DNA of 64,000 bases from Siphonodentalium dalli (Eukaryota > Mollusca > Scaphopoda > Gadilida > Siphonodentaliidae). Positions 19,104 through 30,069 of this stretch are shown piece after piece (positions within the stretch are counted from its first letter, which is position 1; each line of letters opens with the position of its first letter). The stretch covers positions 171,192,664 to 171,256,663 of the forward strand of contig CP136066.1 in assembly GCA_032622095.1 (NCBI GenBank), read 5' to 3'. The notes beneath the pieces were generated by a model. The model did no database searches. It saw nothing but the letters and a program-made list of their open reading frames with translations, and was not told the DNA's origin. The position numbers were made by a program, and so were the translations under genes.

Positions 19104-21350
19104 TATGATATATATCTGTATATCACTGGCTATAAAATCCAAAATACTTGTCAAATTAGGTTCTTATAACAATTGATATATGTGTCGTTGACATGCCCAC
19201 GTTATGGGTCATTTGCATTATCATGTGACTATTACCACCTTGAATTTTTTTGAAAATACCTTGAAAAGTTGTCATTTTTTATGAAAAATCTTACTATTTT
19301 TTTGGCTGATGTAAGTGAAAGAAGGCATCAGCAGCAAGAATAGCCACATCAAGCATGAGATATTCATTGGACTGAAAGACCAGGCTCTGTAAAATGCATT
19401 AAAATGCTTTAAAGTGACTCCCAGGAATCAAAAATGATAAAAAGCTATTTTTTGCCTTTAGGTTACACTGGTGTAAATGTTTTCCATAGGCCTCAGTGCT
19501 AACGTTTTAGCGTATAGTGTTGGCAATATAAATGTTGGGTCCAAAATTTTCTTTAAATCTGAAAAATTTACATTTTGGGAAACTTTTTACACAAAAAAAT
19601 CATGTCTGTCTAGCAGGGAATTCGCCTTTAAATCTTATGTTTGCGTAACTAGTGTCAGAACCGCATAAAAAAATACAGTCATATTTTAGACCACACCAAA
19701 AAATTCAAACTTCACTACAAAGGGTTAATTCCTGTGCCAATGGTTATTTTACCTATGGGAAATCATAGGGAAGAGGTGTGATGATTTTTTTCTGTGAAAA
19801 GCACACAAGGCTATTGACCAATCAGGGCCCAGTGTCTATTTTATTCTCTCCTATATATTCCTCCCGCATCCGCTAGATGTCACTCGGAACCTTATTTACA
19901 CCAGTGTAACCTAAAGCGATAGCCCGCTTTTTCGCGGAATAATTGTAACTCCCTACATTTCTTCAGAATTGCCCATCAATGGAAAAAATGTGTTCAAAAA
20001 CAATATCACTTCTGTGGTTCTTTATTTATCACACACAATTTAACCCCACCCCCTTTAACAAATTATTCATCAAAAAAGCACAATTTTCCACCACCAGTCA
20101 TGTTCAGGCCCCATTTTCACTCAGTTTTAGGGGTCTGGTATTGCAAACTTGGATCAGCTATGGAAGACTGTTCAATATTCTTTCCATGAGAGAACTTCTG
20201 GTGATGTGAGGTCATTGAGTCCAGATCTGATCAGCTGAGCATCAAGCGCATGACTTTATCAGCACATTGAAGAATAAAATATGACATTTTCAGGTCTGCA
20301 AGGGTGATCCAAGATAACTGGATGTGGGTGTATATTGAATTAGTTGAATAAAGATATGCTCTCTTTGAATTGCAGAAGCATTTTCTTAAATGTGTCCAAG
20401 TTTTAGTGCTATTAACCTTCAAATGACCATACCCACCAGTGGAAATTACACACTTTTATGATATATATCTGTATAGCACTGGCTATAAAATCCAAAATAC
20501 TTGTCAAATTAGGTTCTTATAACAATTGATATATGTGTCGTTGACATGCCCATGTTATGGGTCATTTGCATTTCATGTGACTATTACCACCTTGAATTTT
20601 TTTGAAAATACCTTGAAAAGTTGTCATTTTTTATGAAAAATCTTACTATTTTTTTGGCTGATGTAAGTGAAAGAAGGCATCAGCAGCAAGAATAGCCACA
20701 TCAAGCATGAGATATTCATTGGACTGAAAGACCAGGCTCTGTAAAATGCATTAAAATGCTTTAAAGTGACTCCCAGGAATCAAAAATGATAAAAAGCTAT
20801 TTTTTGCCTAAAGCGATAGCCCGCTTTTTCGCGGAATAATTGTAACTCCCTACATTTCTTCAGAATTGCCCATCAATGGAAAAAATGTGTTCAAAAACAA
20901 TATCACTTCTGTGGTTCTTTATTTATCACACACAATTTAACCCCACCCCCTTTAACAAATTATTCATCAAAAAAGCACAATTTTCCACCACCAGTCATGT
21001 TCAGGCCCCATTTTCACTCAGTTTTAGGGGTCTGGTATTGCAAACTTGGATCAGCTATGGAAGACTGTTCAATATTCTTTCCATGAGAGAACTTCTGGTG
21101 ATGTGAGGTCATTGAGTCCAGATCTGATCAGCTGAGCATCAAGCGCATGACTTTATCAGCACATTGAAGAATAAAATATGACATTTTCAGGTCTGCAAGG
21201 GTGATCCAAGATAACTGGATGTGGGTGTATATTGAATTAGTTGAATAAAGATATGCTCTCTTTGAATTGCTGAAGCATTTTCTTAAATGTGTCCAAGTTT
21301 TAGTGCTATTAACCTTCAAATGACCATACCCACCAGTGGAAATTACACAC
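19104..21350. repeat. 900-bp satellite array, block 2 (monomers 9-10)
   Basis: Monomer 9 (from 19110) carries the MITE and the variant GCCCACGTT. Monomer 10 (from 20463) has no MITE (GCCTAAAG). Its left part has TATAGCAC and GCATTTCATG, matching monomer 12, while its right part has GCCTAAAG and AGCGCATGAC, matching monomer 8. It is therefore a hybrid and marks the exchange point of the duplication that produced the second DIRS copy. Confidence 0.95.
19461..19911. mobile_element. MITE-like element, copy 4 (monomer 9)
   Basis: Same ends and TA flanks. It carries GTTTGCGTAAC where most copies read GTTTTCGTAAC; the only other copy with this change is copy 5, exactly 7356 bp away, as expected for a tandem duplication. 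Confidence 0.9.
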
Positions 21351-21353
21351 TTT

Positions 21354-21516
21354 CATTTCATACTTTCATGTCATTAATATTACATATGGAATTCTACTCT
21401 AGCCCAATCTTAACTCGCCGCTCGGTGAAGCAAAGCGAAACGCCCAATCAAAAACCACGTGACTCCAGCGTCCTACTTCGCTCAGCTGTAACTAATCCCT
21501 CCACTTTCTTTCTGGC
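21354..21516 (+). repeat. DIRS copy 2 left inverted terminal repeat
   Basis: Counterpart of 13998-14160; same sequence and same asymmetry with respect to the right repeat. Confidence 0.88.
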
Positions 21517-21572
21517 GTAGCTTGTATCAGCACGCTCGGTGTTTTTTGCTTGCTAATTTACTTTACATTAAA

Positions 21573-22928
21573 ATGACTGAAGCGGGAGTCCGCGATTCGA
21601 TTTCGGAGTCCGACACATGTCGGGATACTCCTAGACGAAAACGAAAAACTCAGTATGATTTACTGGAGAACCGATGTGATGCTATGCAATCGGATATGAA
21701 CACAAAGTTCACTACCATGTCCAGCTCTATAGACCAAATCAAGACTTTGTTAGAAAGTCAAGTCAGAACTGGGCACCGAAATGACAATGTGGGTCAATCT
21801 AGTGTGTCACCTTCTCCATTACCCCGACGTGTGAGGTCGAGGGTAGGGGATAGAGACTCGGACTCGGACATTATGAGCATCCACGCGAGGGATGTAGACT
21901 CATATTTGTCGGATCAGGAGTCCAACGATGGGGTGGAGAACGAGAAAGTTAACGACATTACTCTGAGCAAAAGTTTGGCGGAATTGTTTGGAGAGCAAAG
22001 TTTCCGCGTCAAAGATAACAACCAAAAGGACGGGTTGGCGATTGACAAAGCGCAACGTTCTTTATTGGAGTCCAGTTATAGGTCTGGTTCACCCAAATTT
22101 ATGTCTGCTTTCGCGGAAGAGACATTTGATCGTTTTCCTGTTGATGCCGAGACAGAGAATTTCCTCACCGTTCCAACTTTGGATCCGTTGGTAGGGGAGG
22201 CCATTGCCAAGAAGTATGGCACTAAAGGGGGGTCAAAGGGACATTCCAGTTCCAAGGCCACATCGCTGCATTCCCAGCCGTGCAAAATGATCGAACAAGC
22301 AGCATACCGCGGACAACAAGCGGCTCGAATGGGTATAATTACTCATCTCTATTCGCAACAAGCTTTGGCGAAGTTGTTAACTTGCTTGGAAACAGATGAT
22401 GTGGATAAGGAAGAAGCTATTGCTAACATCCGCACTGTTTTTGACATTTCGTCCAAGAGTTTGGATCAAGCAGGCAGAACCGGTGCGTTTCTGCATAAGA
22501 TACGCCGTATGTGTGCGTTGAGTGATACCGGTTGGTGGGAGTCGGACGTTACGGGGGATATGGAAAATCTCCCTTTCACTTCAGAGGGAGTTTTTGGTGA
22601 GGGTCTGGAGCCCCTGTTGAAGGCTCGTAGAGAACGACGCAAACAGGTTCAAGAGCTTCTACCTGAATGTTCCAAGCCTTATATTGATAAGCGTAAAAGG
22701 AAGGACAACTCTTCTTCCGCGGAACGACCGGAAGCGAAGAAATTTGTCAACAAACAATTTGACCGACCACGTGCTTCCGAGAGTCGGCCGAGTGCATCTG
22801 CCAGCTATGATCGCGGTTTTCAGCGCGATTCCTTTCGAATTCCCAAAACGACAGGATACGATAACAGGAACGGGAATTCCACCCGTGGTCGCGGTCGAGC
22901 CAGAGGAGGCAGATACGGATCACAATGA
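21573..22928 (+). CDS. DIRS copy 2 ORF1, gag-like protein (451 aa)
   Basis: Protein identical to that of copy 1, with the basic patch, possible coiled coil, LDPLV motif and Arg/Gly-rich tail. ATG 21573 is preferred for the same reason. The identity of a rapidly evolving gag over its full length points to a very recent duplication or to sequence exchange between the copies. Confidence 0.85.
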   Translation: MTEAGVRDSISESDTCRDTPRRKRKTQYDLLENRCDAMQSDMNTKFTTMSSSIDQIKTLLESQVRTGHRNDNVGQSSVSPSPLPRRVRSRVGDRDSDSDIMSIHARDVDSYLSDQESNDGVENEKVNDITLSKSLAELFGEQSFRVKDNNQKDGLAIDKAQRSLLESSYRSGSPKFMSAFAEETFDRFPVDAETENFLTVPTLDPLVGEAIAKKYGTKGGSKGHSSSKATSLHSQPCKMIEQAAYRGQQAARMGIITHLYSQQALAKLLTCLETDDVDKEEAIANIRTVFDISSKSLDQAGRTGAFLHKIRRMCALSDTGWWESDVTGDMENLPFTSEGVFGEGLEPLLKARRERRKQVQELLPECSKPYIDKRKRKDNSSSAERPEAKKFVNKQFDRPRASESRPSASASYDRGFQRDSFRIPKTTGYDNRNGNSTRGRGRARGGRYGSQ

Positions 22929-24991
22929 CTATCTTGTAAGTATCGTCCATCCTTTAACAAACGTGCCTGTGGGAGGTCGGTTGTCACATTTTTCGAAATT
23001 CTGGCATCAAGTGACAACCGATCAATGGGTGTTGAGAACAATAACGGAAGGTTTTCTGTTCGACTTCCACACTCATCCAGAATTTATGGGGGTCAAAGAG
23101 ACCAAGGTTCCTCCCCATCAAATAAATTTGATTCAACAGGAGATAGAAAATCTTCTGATCAAAAATGTCATAGAAAGGGTTCCACACCATATGGTTCTCG
23201 ACGGTTTTTACAGCACTCTTTTTCTTGTGCCAAAGAAAAACGGGAAATGGAGGCCGGTTCTGAATGTCAAACCACTAAATCAGTTTATTGTGAAAAAGCA
23301 CTTCAAAATGGACACTGTTCAGTCAGTTCTTCAGCTTCTCCTCATAGGAGATCAGGCTTTCACGCTGGACCTATGCGACGCATATTTCCATGTGAAAATC
23401 GAAGAACACAATCGAAAATATCTGAGGTTTCAATTTCAAAAGAAAACTTATCAGTTTCGAGCCCTATGTTTTGGTCCAACAATGTCGCCTCGTGTGTTCA
23501 CAAGAATCACCTCCGTGGTCGCAGCTTACCTGCGTATGAGGGGTATACGTCTGATTTCATTCTTGGACGATTGGTTGGTGGTGAATTCCAACCGGACTCA
23601 ATTGATCACAGATCGCAGACTCGTTCTCAATATTTTGACAAGTCTAGGGTTTCTGATCAACGTAAAAAAAATCACAACTGATGATCAGCCAACAGTTCAA
23701 TTACCTGGGCTGCCGGTTCAATCTCATGCAAGGCATGGTTTATCCTTCGGAGGAACGAGTGTTATCTCTGAAGAAAATCACATTCAGTCTAATGAAAGGA
23801 CCAAACAGTGCCCGGCAGTACTTGGTACTGTTAGGGATAATTGCGTCACTCTTAGATCTCATTCCCAATGCTCGATTTTTCATGCGACCGATTCAGTGGC
23901 ATCTGAAAAAGTATTGGTCTCCATTACGAATGGAGTTAACCCACAGCATTCCTTTGACTGTGGATCTCATAAGTCACTTAACATGGTGGTTACAGGATCG
24001 GAACATTTTGAGAGGCCGATCTCTCACACCATCCTCGACCGAAATCACAATCACCACGGACGCAGCCAAGACACATGGTTGGGGCGGGGTGATGAACAAT
24101 TCGGTGGTACAGGGACTTTGGACCCCTATGGAACGGTTAGCACACATAAATTGTCTGGAACTAGAAGCTGTCCTCCGGACAGTGTCTCATTTTCTATTGG
24201 AAATCAGAGGGCGCAATGTGTTGATACAGACAGACAACACAACAGTCAGTCATTATATAAACAAACAAGGGGGCACAAGGTCTCCAAATCTGTGGAAATT
24301 GACACAGAAATTATGGATGTTAGCGATCAAGAACAATATAGTGTTGAAAGCAATCCATATTCGAGGGCGGAACAATGTGTTGGCGGACTTTCTGAGTCGA
24401 CACAAGTTAGATCAGAACGAATGGTGTCTCAATCGCGAGTTAGTACACCAATTATTCAACCGGTGGGGTCGACCGGAATTAGATCTGTTTGCAACAGCTC
24501 AAAATACTCAGACCGAGAGTTTTTGTGCTTGGACGTACCAACGACAAGCCAAATTCCGGGATGCATTATCAATACCTTGGACCAACATGTATGCGTATGC
24601 ATTTCCACCATTTCCTCTCTTAACGAGGGTGTTATCTCACATGATACAGTTTCATTGCACCACACTTTTGATCGCACCATGTTGGCCTCGGAGGTGTTGG
24701 TATCCTCGATTGCTTCAATTACTCGTGGCGCCTCCAGTGTTGTTGCCTCTGTGTCCGAAATTTCTGACACAGGAGCAGGAAATGATAGTGCACTCGAGTC
24801 CAGAACATCTGAACTTGATGGGCTGGCTTCTGTCGACCGACAGTATGAAACAGCAGGCATTTCGACGGGGGCTCGAAGATTGTTATCTTCCTCCCGCAGG
24901 CCAGGTACCAGAAAAGACTATGATTGTAAGTTTGGACAATTCAGTCGCTGGTGTCATCGAGAACAAATTGATCCCTATACAGCTTCTCTAA
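22807..24991 (+). CDS. DIRS copy 2 ORF2: RT / RNase H / MT-like, split by the same frame change
   Basis: Same domain order and catalytic residues as copy 1. The RT frame and the RNase H/MT frame are again separated at an A8 run (23664-23671), so the frame change predates the duplication or belongs to the functional design of the element. Confidence 0.85.
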
Positions 24992-25848
24992 CAGTATGTT
25001 TAAATTTTTTGTCTTCCTTATTTGACAAAGGATTAGCTTACTCAACTATTACTGGGTATCGATCTATGATGTCAGCAATTTTACCGACTATTGAAGGACA
25101 TCCCATAGGTCAACATCCTAGGGTCATCAGAATGTTGAAAGGTGTTTTTAACGAACGACCTCCAATTCGACATTTATTACCATCATGGGATCTTTCTATC
25201 ATTTTAGAATGCCTACAGGTGCCGCCTTTCGAACCAATGGAGGATGTTTCATTAAGGCTGATGACTTTAAAGACTGTTATGTTGGTGGCTGTTACTTCCT
25301 TTAGACGTTGTAGTGACCTACAGGCGCTGAATATTGGAGAAGGCTATATAAACATTCAACCTCAAGGTATTCTGTTTAGAAGGGTTGGTTTGTCTAAACA
25401 GGATCGTCCAAATCACATAACGCAGTCGATTTTTATTCCTAGTTTTCCACAATGTGAAAAGCTGGACCCTAAGAGGGCATTGATTCTGTATCTTAATCGT
25501 ACAGTTGGGTTCCGTAGCGAAGCTACTACAGTGAATAATTATCGCAATTTGTTTTTGGCTTTGAATAAACCTCATCACCCAGTGACGAGTCAGACAATTT
25601 CTCGTTGGTTGGTGGATTGTATAAAACTATGTTATCATGAAAAGCAGCAAGTTTTAGATCATGTTACTGGTCATTCAACGAGAAGTGTGGCACCATCTTG
25701 GGCCCTTTTTAATGGCGCATCTGTGCAACAGGTTCTTGAAACGGCTGATTGGTCACAAGAATCCACTTTTGTTAAACATTATTTGAAAATTGTTCATCCT
25801 GAGGTTTTGTCTACCAGACAATCTAATGTTGGGCCTGAAGGGCTATAG
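24679..25848 (+). CDS. DIRS copy 2 ORF3, tyrosine recombinase
   Basis: Identical to copy 1, with the Arg, HSTR and Tyr residues in place. The frame is likewise open back through the RNase H/MT and RT regions (to 22684), and the true start is equally uncertain. Confidence 0.88.
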   Translation: MLASEVLVSSIASITRGASSVVASVSEISDTGAGNDSALESRTSELDGLASVDRQYETAGISTGARRLLSSSRRPGTRKDYDCKFGQFSRWCHREQIDPYTASLTVCLNFLSSLFDKGLAYSTITGYRSMMSAILPTIEGHPIGQHPRVIRMLKGVFNERPPIRHLLPSWDLSIILECLQVPPFEPMEDVSLRLMTLKTVMLVAVTSFRRCSDLQALNIGEGYINIQPQGILFRRVGLSKQDRPNHITQSIFIPSFPQCEKLDPKRALILYLNRTVGFRSEATTVNNYRNLFLALNKPHHPVTSQTISRWLVDCIKLCYHEKQQVLDHVTGHSTRSVAPSWALFNGASVQQVLETADWSQESTFVKHYLKIVHPEVLSTRQSNVGPEGL

Positions 25849-26087
25849 TTTGGGAGTGGAACCTCCTTTCTGGCGAGTTGCCAAATTGATTTTTATTATG
25901 TATATAATTGTAATACATGTTTTTTCTGTGTATATATAGGAAGTGTTTTGATATGTATACATTTGGGAAATACTTTGTGAGGGAAGAATGATGATTAATG
26001 GGAAGAAAAGAACAAGTTGTGAGTAAGATAGTTTATTGTTCTCTTATATCCCACCTCCTTTATAGATTTACTGTTGGAATCGGTAAT

Positions 26088-26213
26088 ATTCCATATGTAA
26101 TATTAATGTTATTCCATATGTAATATTAATGACATGAAAGTATGAAATGAAAATGAGAAATTTATTTCTCAAATTTAAGTTTTATGAATACTTGTAATGT
26201 CATTAATATTACC
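26088..26213 (+). repeat. DIRS copy 2 internal complementary region
   Basis: Counterpart of 18732-18857, with left-end complement (from 26111), central AAA and right-end complement, plus the tandem duplicate of ATTCCATATGTAATATTAAT upstream. Confidence 0.88.
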
Positions 26214-26264
26214 AACCCTCCCAGCCTCCCCTTGAGGAGCAATAAACTTTCTTGGATTATAAAG

Positions 26265-26456
26265 GCCAGAAGAAAGTGGAGGGATTAGTTACAGCTGAGC
26301 GAAGTAGGACGCTGGAGTCACGTGGTTTTTGATTGGGCGTTTCGCTTTGCTTCACCGAGCGGCGAGTTAAGATTGGGCTAGAGTAGAATTCCATATGTAA
26401 TATTAATTACATTACAAGTATTCATAAAACTGAAATTTGAGAAATAAATTTCTCAT
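26265..26456 (+). repeat. DIRS copy 2 right inverted terminal repeat
   Basis: Counterpart of 18909-19100 including the right extension; TTT and the satellite sequence TATGATATATATC follow directly. Confidence 0.88.
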
Positions 26457-26816
26457 TTTTATGATATATATCTGTATATCACTGGCTATAAAATCCAAAA
26501 TACTTGTCAAATTAGGTTCTTATAACAATTGATATATGTGTCGTTGACATGCCCACGTTATGGGTCATTTGCATTATCATGTGACTATTACCACCTTGAA
26601 TTTTTTTGAAAATACCTTGAAAAGTTGTCATTTTTTATGAAAAATCTTACTATTTTTTTGGCTGATGTAAGTGAAAGAAGGCATCAGCAGCAAGAATAGC
26701 CACATCAAGCATGAGATATTCATTGGACTGAAAGACCAGGCTCTGTAAAATGCATTAAAATGCTTTAAAGTGACTCCCAGGAATCAAAAATGATAAAAAG
26801 CTATTTTTTGCCTTTA

Positions 26817-27267
26817 GGTTACACTGGTGTAAATGTTTTCCATAGGCCTCAGTGCTAACGTTTTAGCGTATAGTGTTGGCAATATAAATGTTGGGTCCAA
26901 AATTTTCTTTAAATCTGAAAAATTTACATTTTGGGAAACTTTTTACACAAAAAAATCATGTCTGTCTAGCAGGGAATTCGCCTTTAAATCTTATGTTTGC
27001 GTAACTAGTGTCAGAACCGCATAAAAAAATACAGTCATATTTTAGACCACACCAAAAAATTCAAACTTCACTACAAAGGGTTAATTCCTGTGCCAATGGT
27101 TATTTTACCTATGGGAAATCATAGGGAAGAGGTGTGATGATTTTTTTCTGTGAAAAGCACACAAGGCTATTGACCAATCAGGGCCCAGTGTCTATTTTAT
27201 TCTCTCCTATATATTCCTCCCGCATCCGCTAGATGTCACTCGGAACCTTATTTACACCAGTGTAACC
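26817..27267. mobile_element. MITE-like element, copy 5 (monomer 11)
   Basis: Same ends and TA flanks; shares GTTTGCGTAAC with copy 4 only, marking the 7356-bp duplication. Confidence 0.9.
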
Positions 27268-29067
27268 TAAAGCGATAGCCCGCTTTTTCGCGGAATAATT
27301 GTAACTCCCTACATTTCTTCAGAATTGCCCATCAATGGAAAAAATGTGTTCAAAAACAATATCACTTCTGTGGTTCTTTATTTATCACACACAATTTAAC
27401 CCCACCCCCTTTAACAAATTATTCATCAAAAAAGCACAATTTTCCACCACCAGTCATGTTCAGGCCCCATTTTCACTCAGTTTTAGGGGTCTGGTATTGC
27501 AAACTTGGATCAGCTATGGAAGACTGTTCAATATTCTTTCCATGAGAGAACTTCTGGTGATGTGAGGTCATTGAGTCCAGATCTGATCAGCTGAGCATCA
27601 AGCGCATGACTTTATCAGCACATTGAAGAATAAAATATGACATTTTCAGGTCTGCAAGGGTGATCCAAGATAACTGGATGTGGGTGTATATTGAATTAGT
27701 TGAATAAAGATATGCTCTCTTTGAATTGCAGAAGCATTTTCTTAAATGTGTCCAAGTTTTAGTGCTATTAACCTTCAAATGACCATACCCACCAGTGGAA
27801 ATTACACACTTTTATGATATATATCTGTATAGCACTGGCTATAAAATCCAAAATACTTGTCAAATTAGGTTCTTATAACAATTGATATATGTGTCGTTGA
27901 CATGCCCATGTTATGGGTCATTTGCATTTCATGTGACTATTACCACCTTGAATTTTTTTGAAAATACCTTGAAAAGTTGTCATTTTTTATGAAAAATCTT
28001 ACTATTTTTTTGGCTGATGTAAGTGAAAGAAGGCATCAGCAGCAAGAATAGCCACATCAAGCATGAGATATTCATTGGACTGAAAGACCAGGCTCTGTAA
28101 AATGCATTAAAATGCTTTAAAGTGACTCCCAGGAATCAAAAATGATAAAAAGCTATTTTTTGCCTTAAAGCGATAGCCCGCTTTTTCGCGGAATAATTGT
28201 AACTCCCTACATTTCTTCAGAATTGCCCATCAATGGAAAAAATGTGTTCAAAAACAATATCACTTCTGTGGTTCTTTATTTATCACACACAATTTAACCC
28301 CACCCCCTTTAACAAATTATTCATCAAAAAAGCACAATTTTCCACCACCAGTCATGTTCAGGCCCCATTTTCACTCAGTTTTAGGGGTCTGGTATTGCAA
28401 ACTTGGATCAGCTATGGAAGACTGTTCAATATTCTTTCCATGAGAGAACTTCTGGTGATGTGAGGTCATTGAGTCCAGATCTGATCAGCTGAGCATCAAG
28501 CACATGACTTTATCAGCACATTGAAGAATAAAATATGACATTTTCAGGTCTGCAAGGGTGATCCAAGATAACTGGATGTGGGTGTATATTGAATTAGTTG
28601 AATAAAGATATGCTCTCTTTGAATTGCTGAAGCATTTTCTTAAATGTGTCCAAGTTTTAGTGCTATTAACCTTCAAATGACCATACCCACCAGTGGAAAT
28701 TACACACTTTTATGATATATATCTGTATATCACTGGCTATAAAATCCAAAATACTTGTCAAATTAGGTTCTTATAACAATTGATATATGTGTCGTTGACA
28801 TGCCCATGTTATGGGTCATTTGCATTATCATGTGACTATTACCACCTTGAATTTTTTTGAAAATACCTTGAAAAGTTGTCATTTTTTATGAAAAATCTTA
28901 CTATTTTTTTGGCTGATGTAAGTGAAAGAAGGCATCAGCAGCAAGAATAGCCACATCAAGCATGAGATATTCATTGGACTGAAAGACCAGGCTCTGTAAA
29001 ATGCATTAAAATGCTTTAAAGTGACTCCCAGGAATCAAAAATGATAAAAAGCTATTTTTTGCCTTTA

Positions 29068-29518
29068 GGTTACACTGGTGTAAATGTTTTCCATAGGCCT
29101 CAGTGCTAACGTTTTAGCGTATAGTGTTGGTAATATAAATATTGGGTCCAAAATTTTCTTTAAATCTGAAAAATTTACATTTTGGGAAACTTTTTACACA
29201 AAAAAATCATGTCTGTCTAGCAGGGAATTCGCCTTTAAATCTTATGTTTTCGTAACTAGTGTCAGAACCGCATAAAAAAATACAGTCATATTTTAGACCA
29301 CACCAAAAAATTCAAACTTCACTACAAAGGGTTAATTCCTGTGCCAATGGTTATTTTACCTATGGGAAATCATAGGGAAGAGGTGTGATGATTTTTTTCT
29401 GTGAAAAGCACACAAGGTTATTGACCAATCAGGGCCCAGTGTCTATTTTATTCTCTCCTATATATTCCTCCCGCATCCGCTAGATGTCACTCGGAACCTT
29501 ATTTACACCAGTGTAACC
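29068..29518. mobile_element. MITE-like element, copy 6 (monomer 13)
   Basis: Same ends and TA flanks. First copy from the left with AAGGTTATTG in place of AAGGCTATTG, a change kept by all copies to its right. It also has AAATATTGGG, shared only with copy 8. Confidence 0.9.
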
Positions 29519-30069
29519 TAAAGCGATAGCCCGCTTTTTCGCGGAATAATTGTAACTCCCTACATTTCTTCAGAATTGCCCATCAATGGAAAAAATGTGT
29601 TCAAAAACAATATCACTTCTGTGGTTCTTTATTTATCACACACAATTTAACCCCACCCCCTTTAACAAATTATTCATCAAAAAAGCACAATTTTCCACCA
29701 CCAGTCATGTTCAGGCCCCATTTTCACTCAGTTTTAGGGGTCTGGTATTGCAAACTTGGATCAGCTATGGAAGACTGTTCAATATTCTTTCCATGAGAGA
29801 ACTTCTGGTGATGTGAGGTCATTGAGTCCAGATCTGATCAGCTGAGCATCAAGCGCATGACTTTATCAGCACATTGAAGAATAAAATATGACATTTTCAG
29901 GTCTGCAAGGGTGATCCAAGATAACTGGATGTGGGTGTATATTGAATTAGTTGAATAAAGATATGCTCTCTTTGAATTGCTGAAGCATTTTCTTAAATGT
30001 GTCCAAGTTTTAGTGCTATTAACCTTCAAATGACCATACCCACCAGTGGAAATTACACACTTTTATGAT

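Larger units (their letters stand above)
21351..26459 (+). mobile_element. DIRS1-like retrotransposon, copy 2
   Basis: The same 5109-bp element as copy 1, at the same monomer position (CAC|TTT|TATGAT). All predicted proteins are identical between the copies, including the A8 run. The flanking MITE monomers (9 and 11) share private variants, so this copy arose by duplication of a 7356-bp segment, not by a second transposition. Confidence 0.93.
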
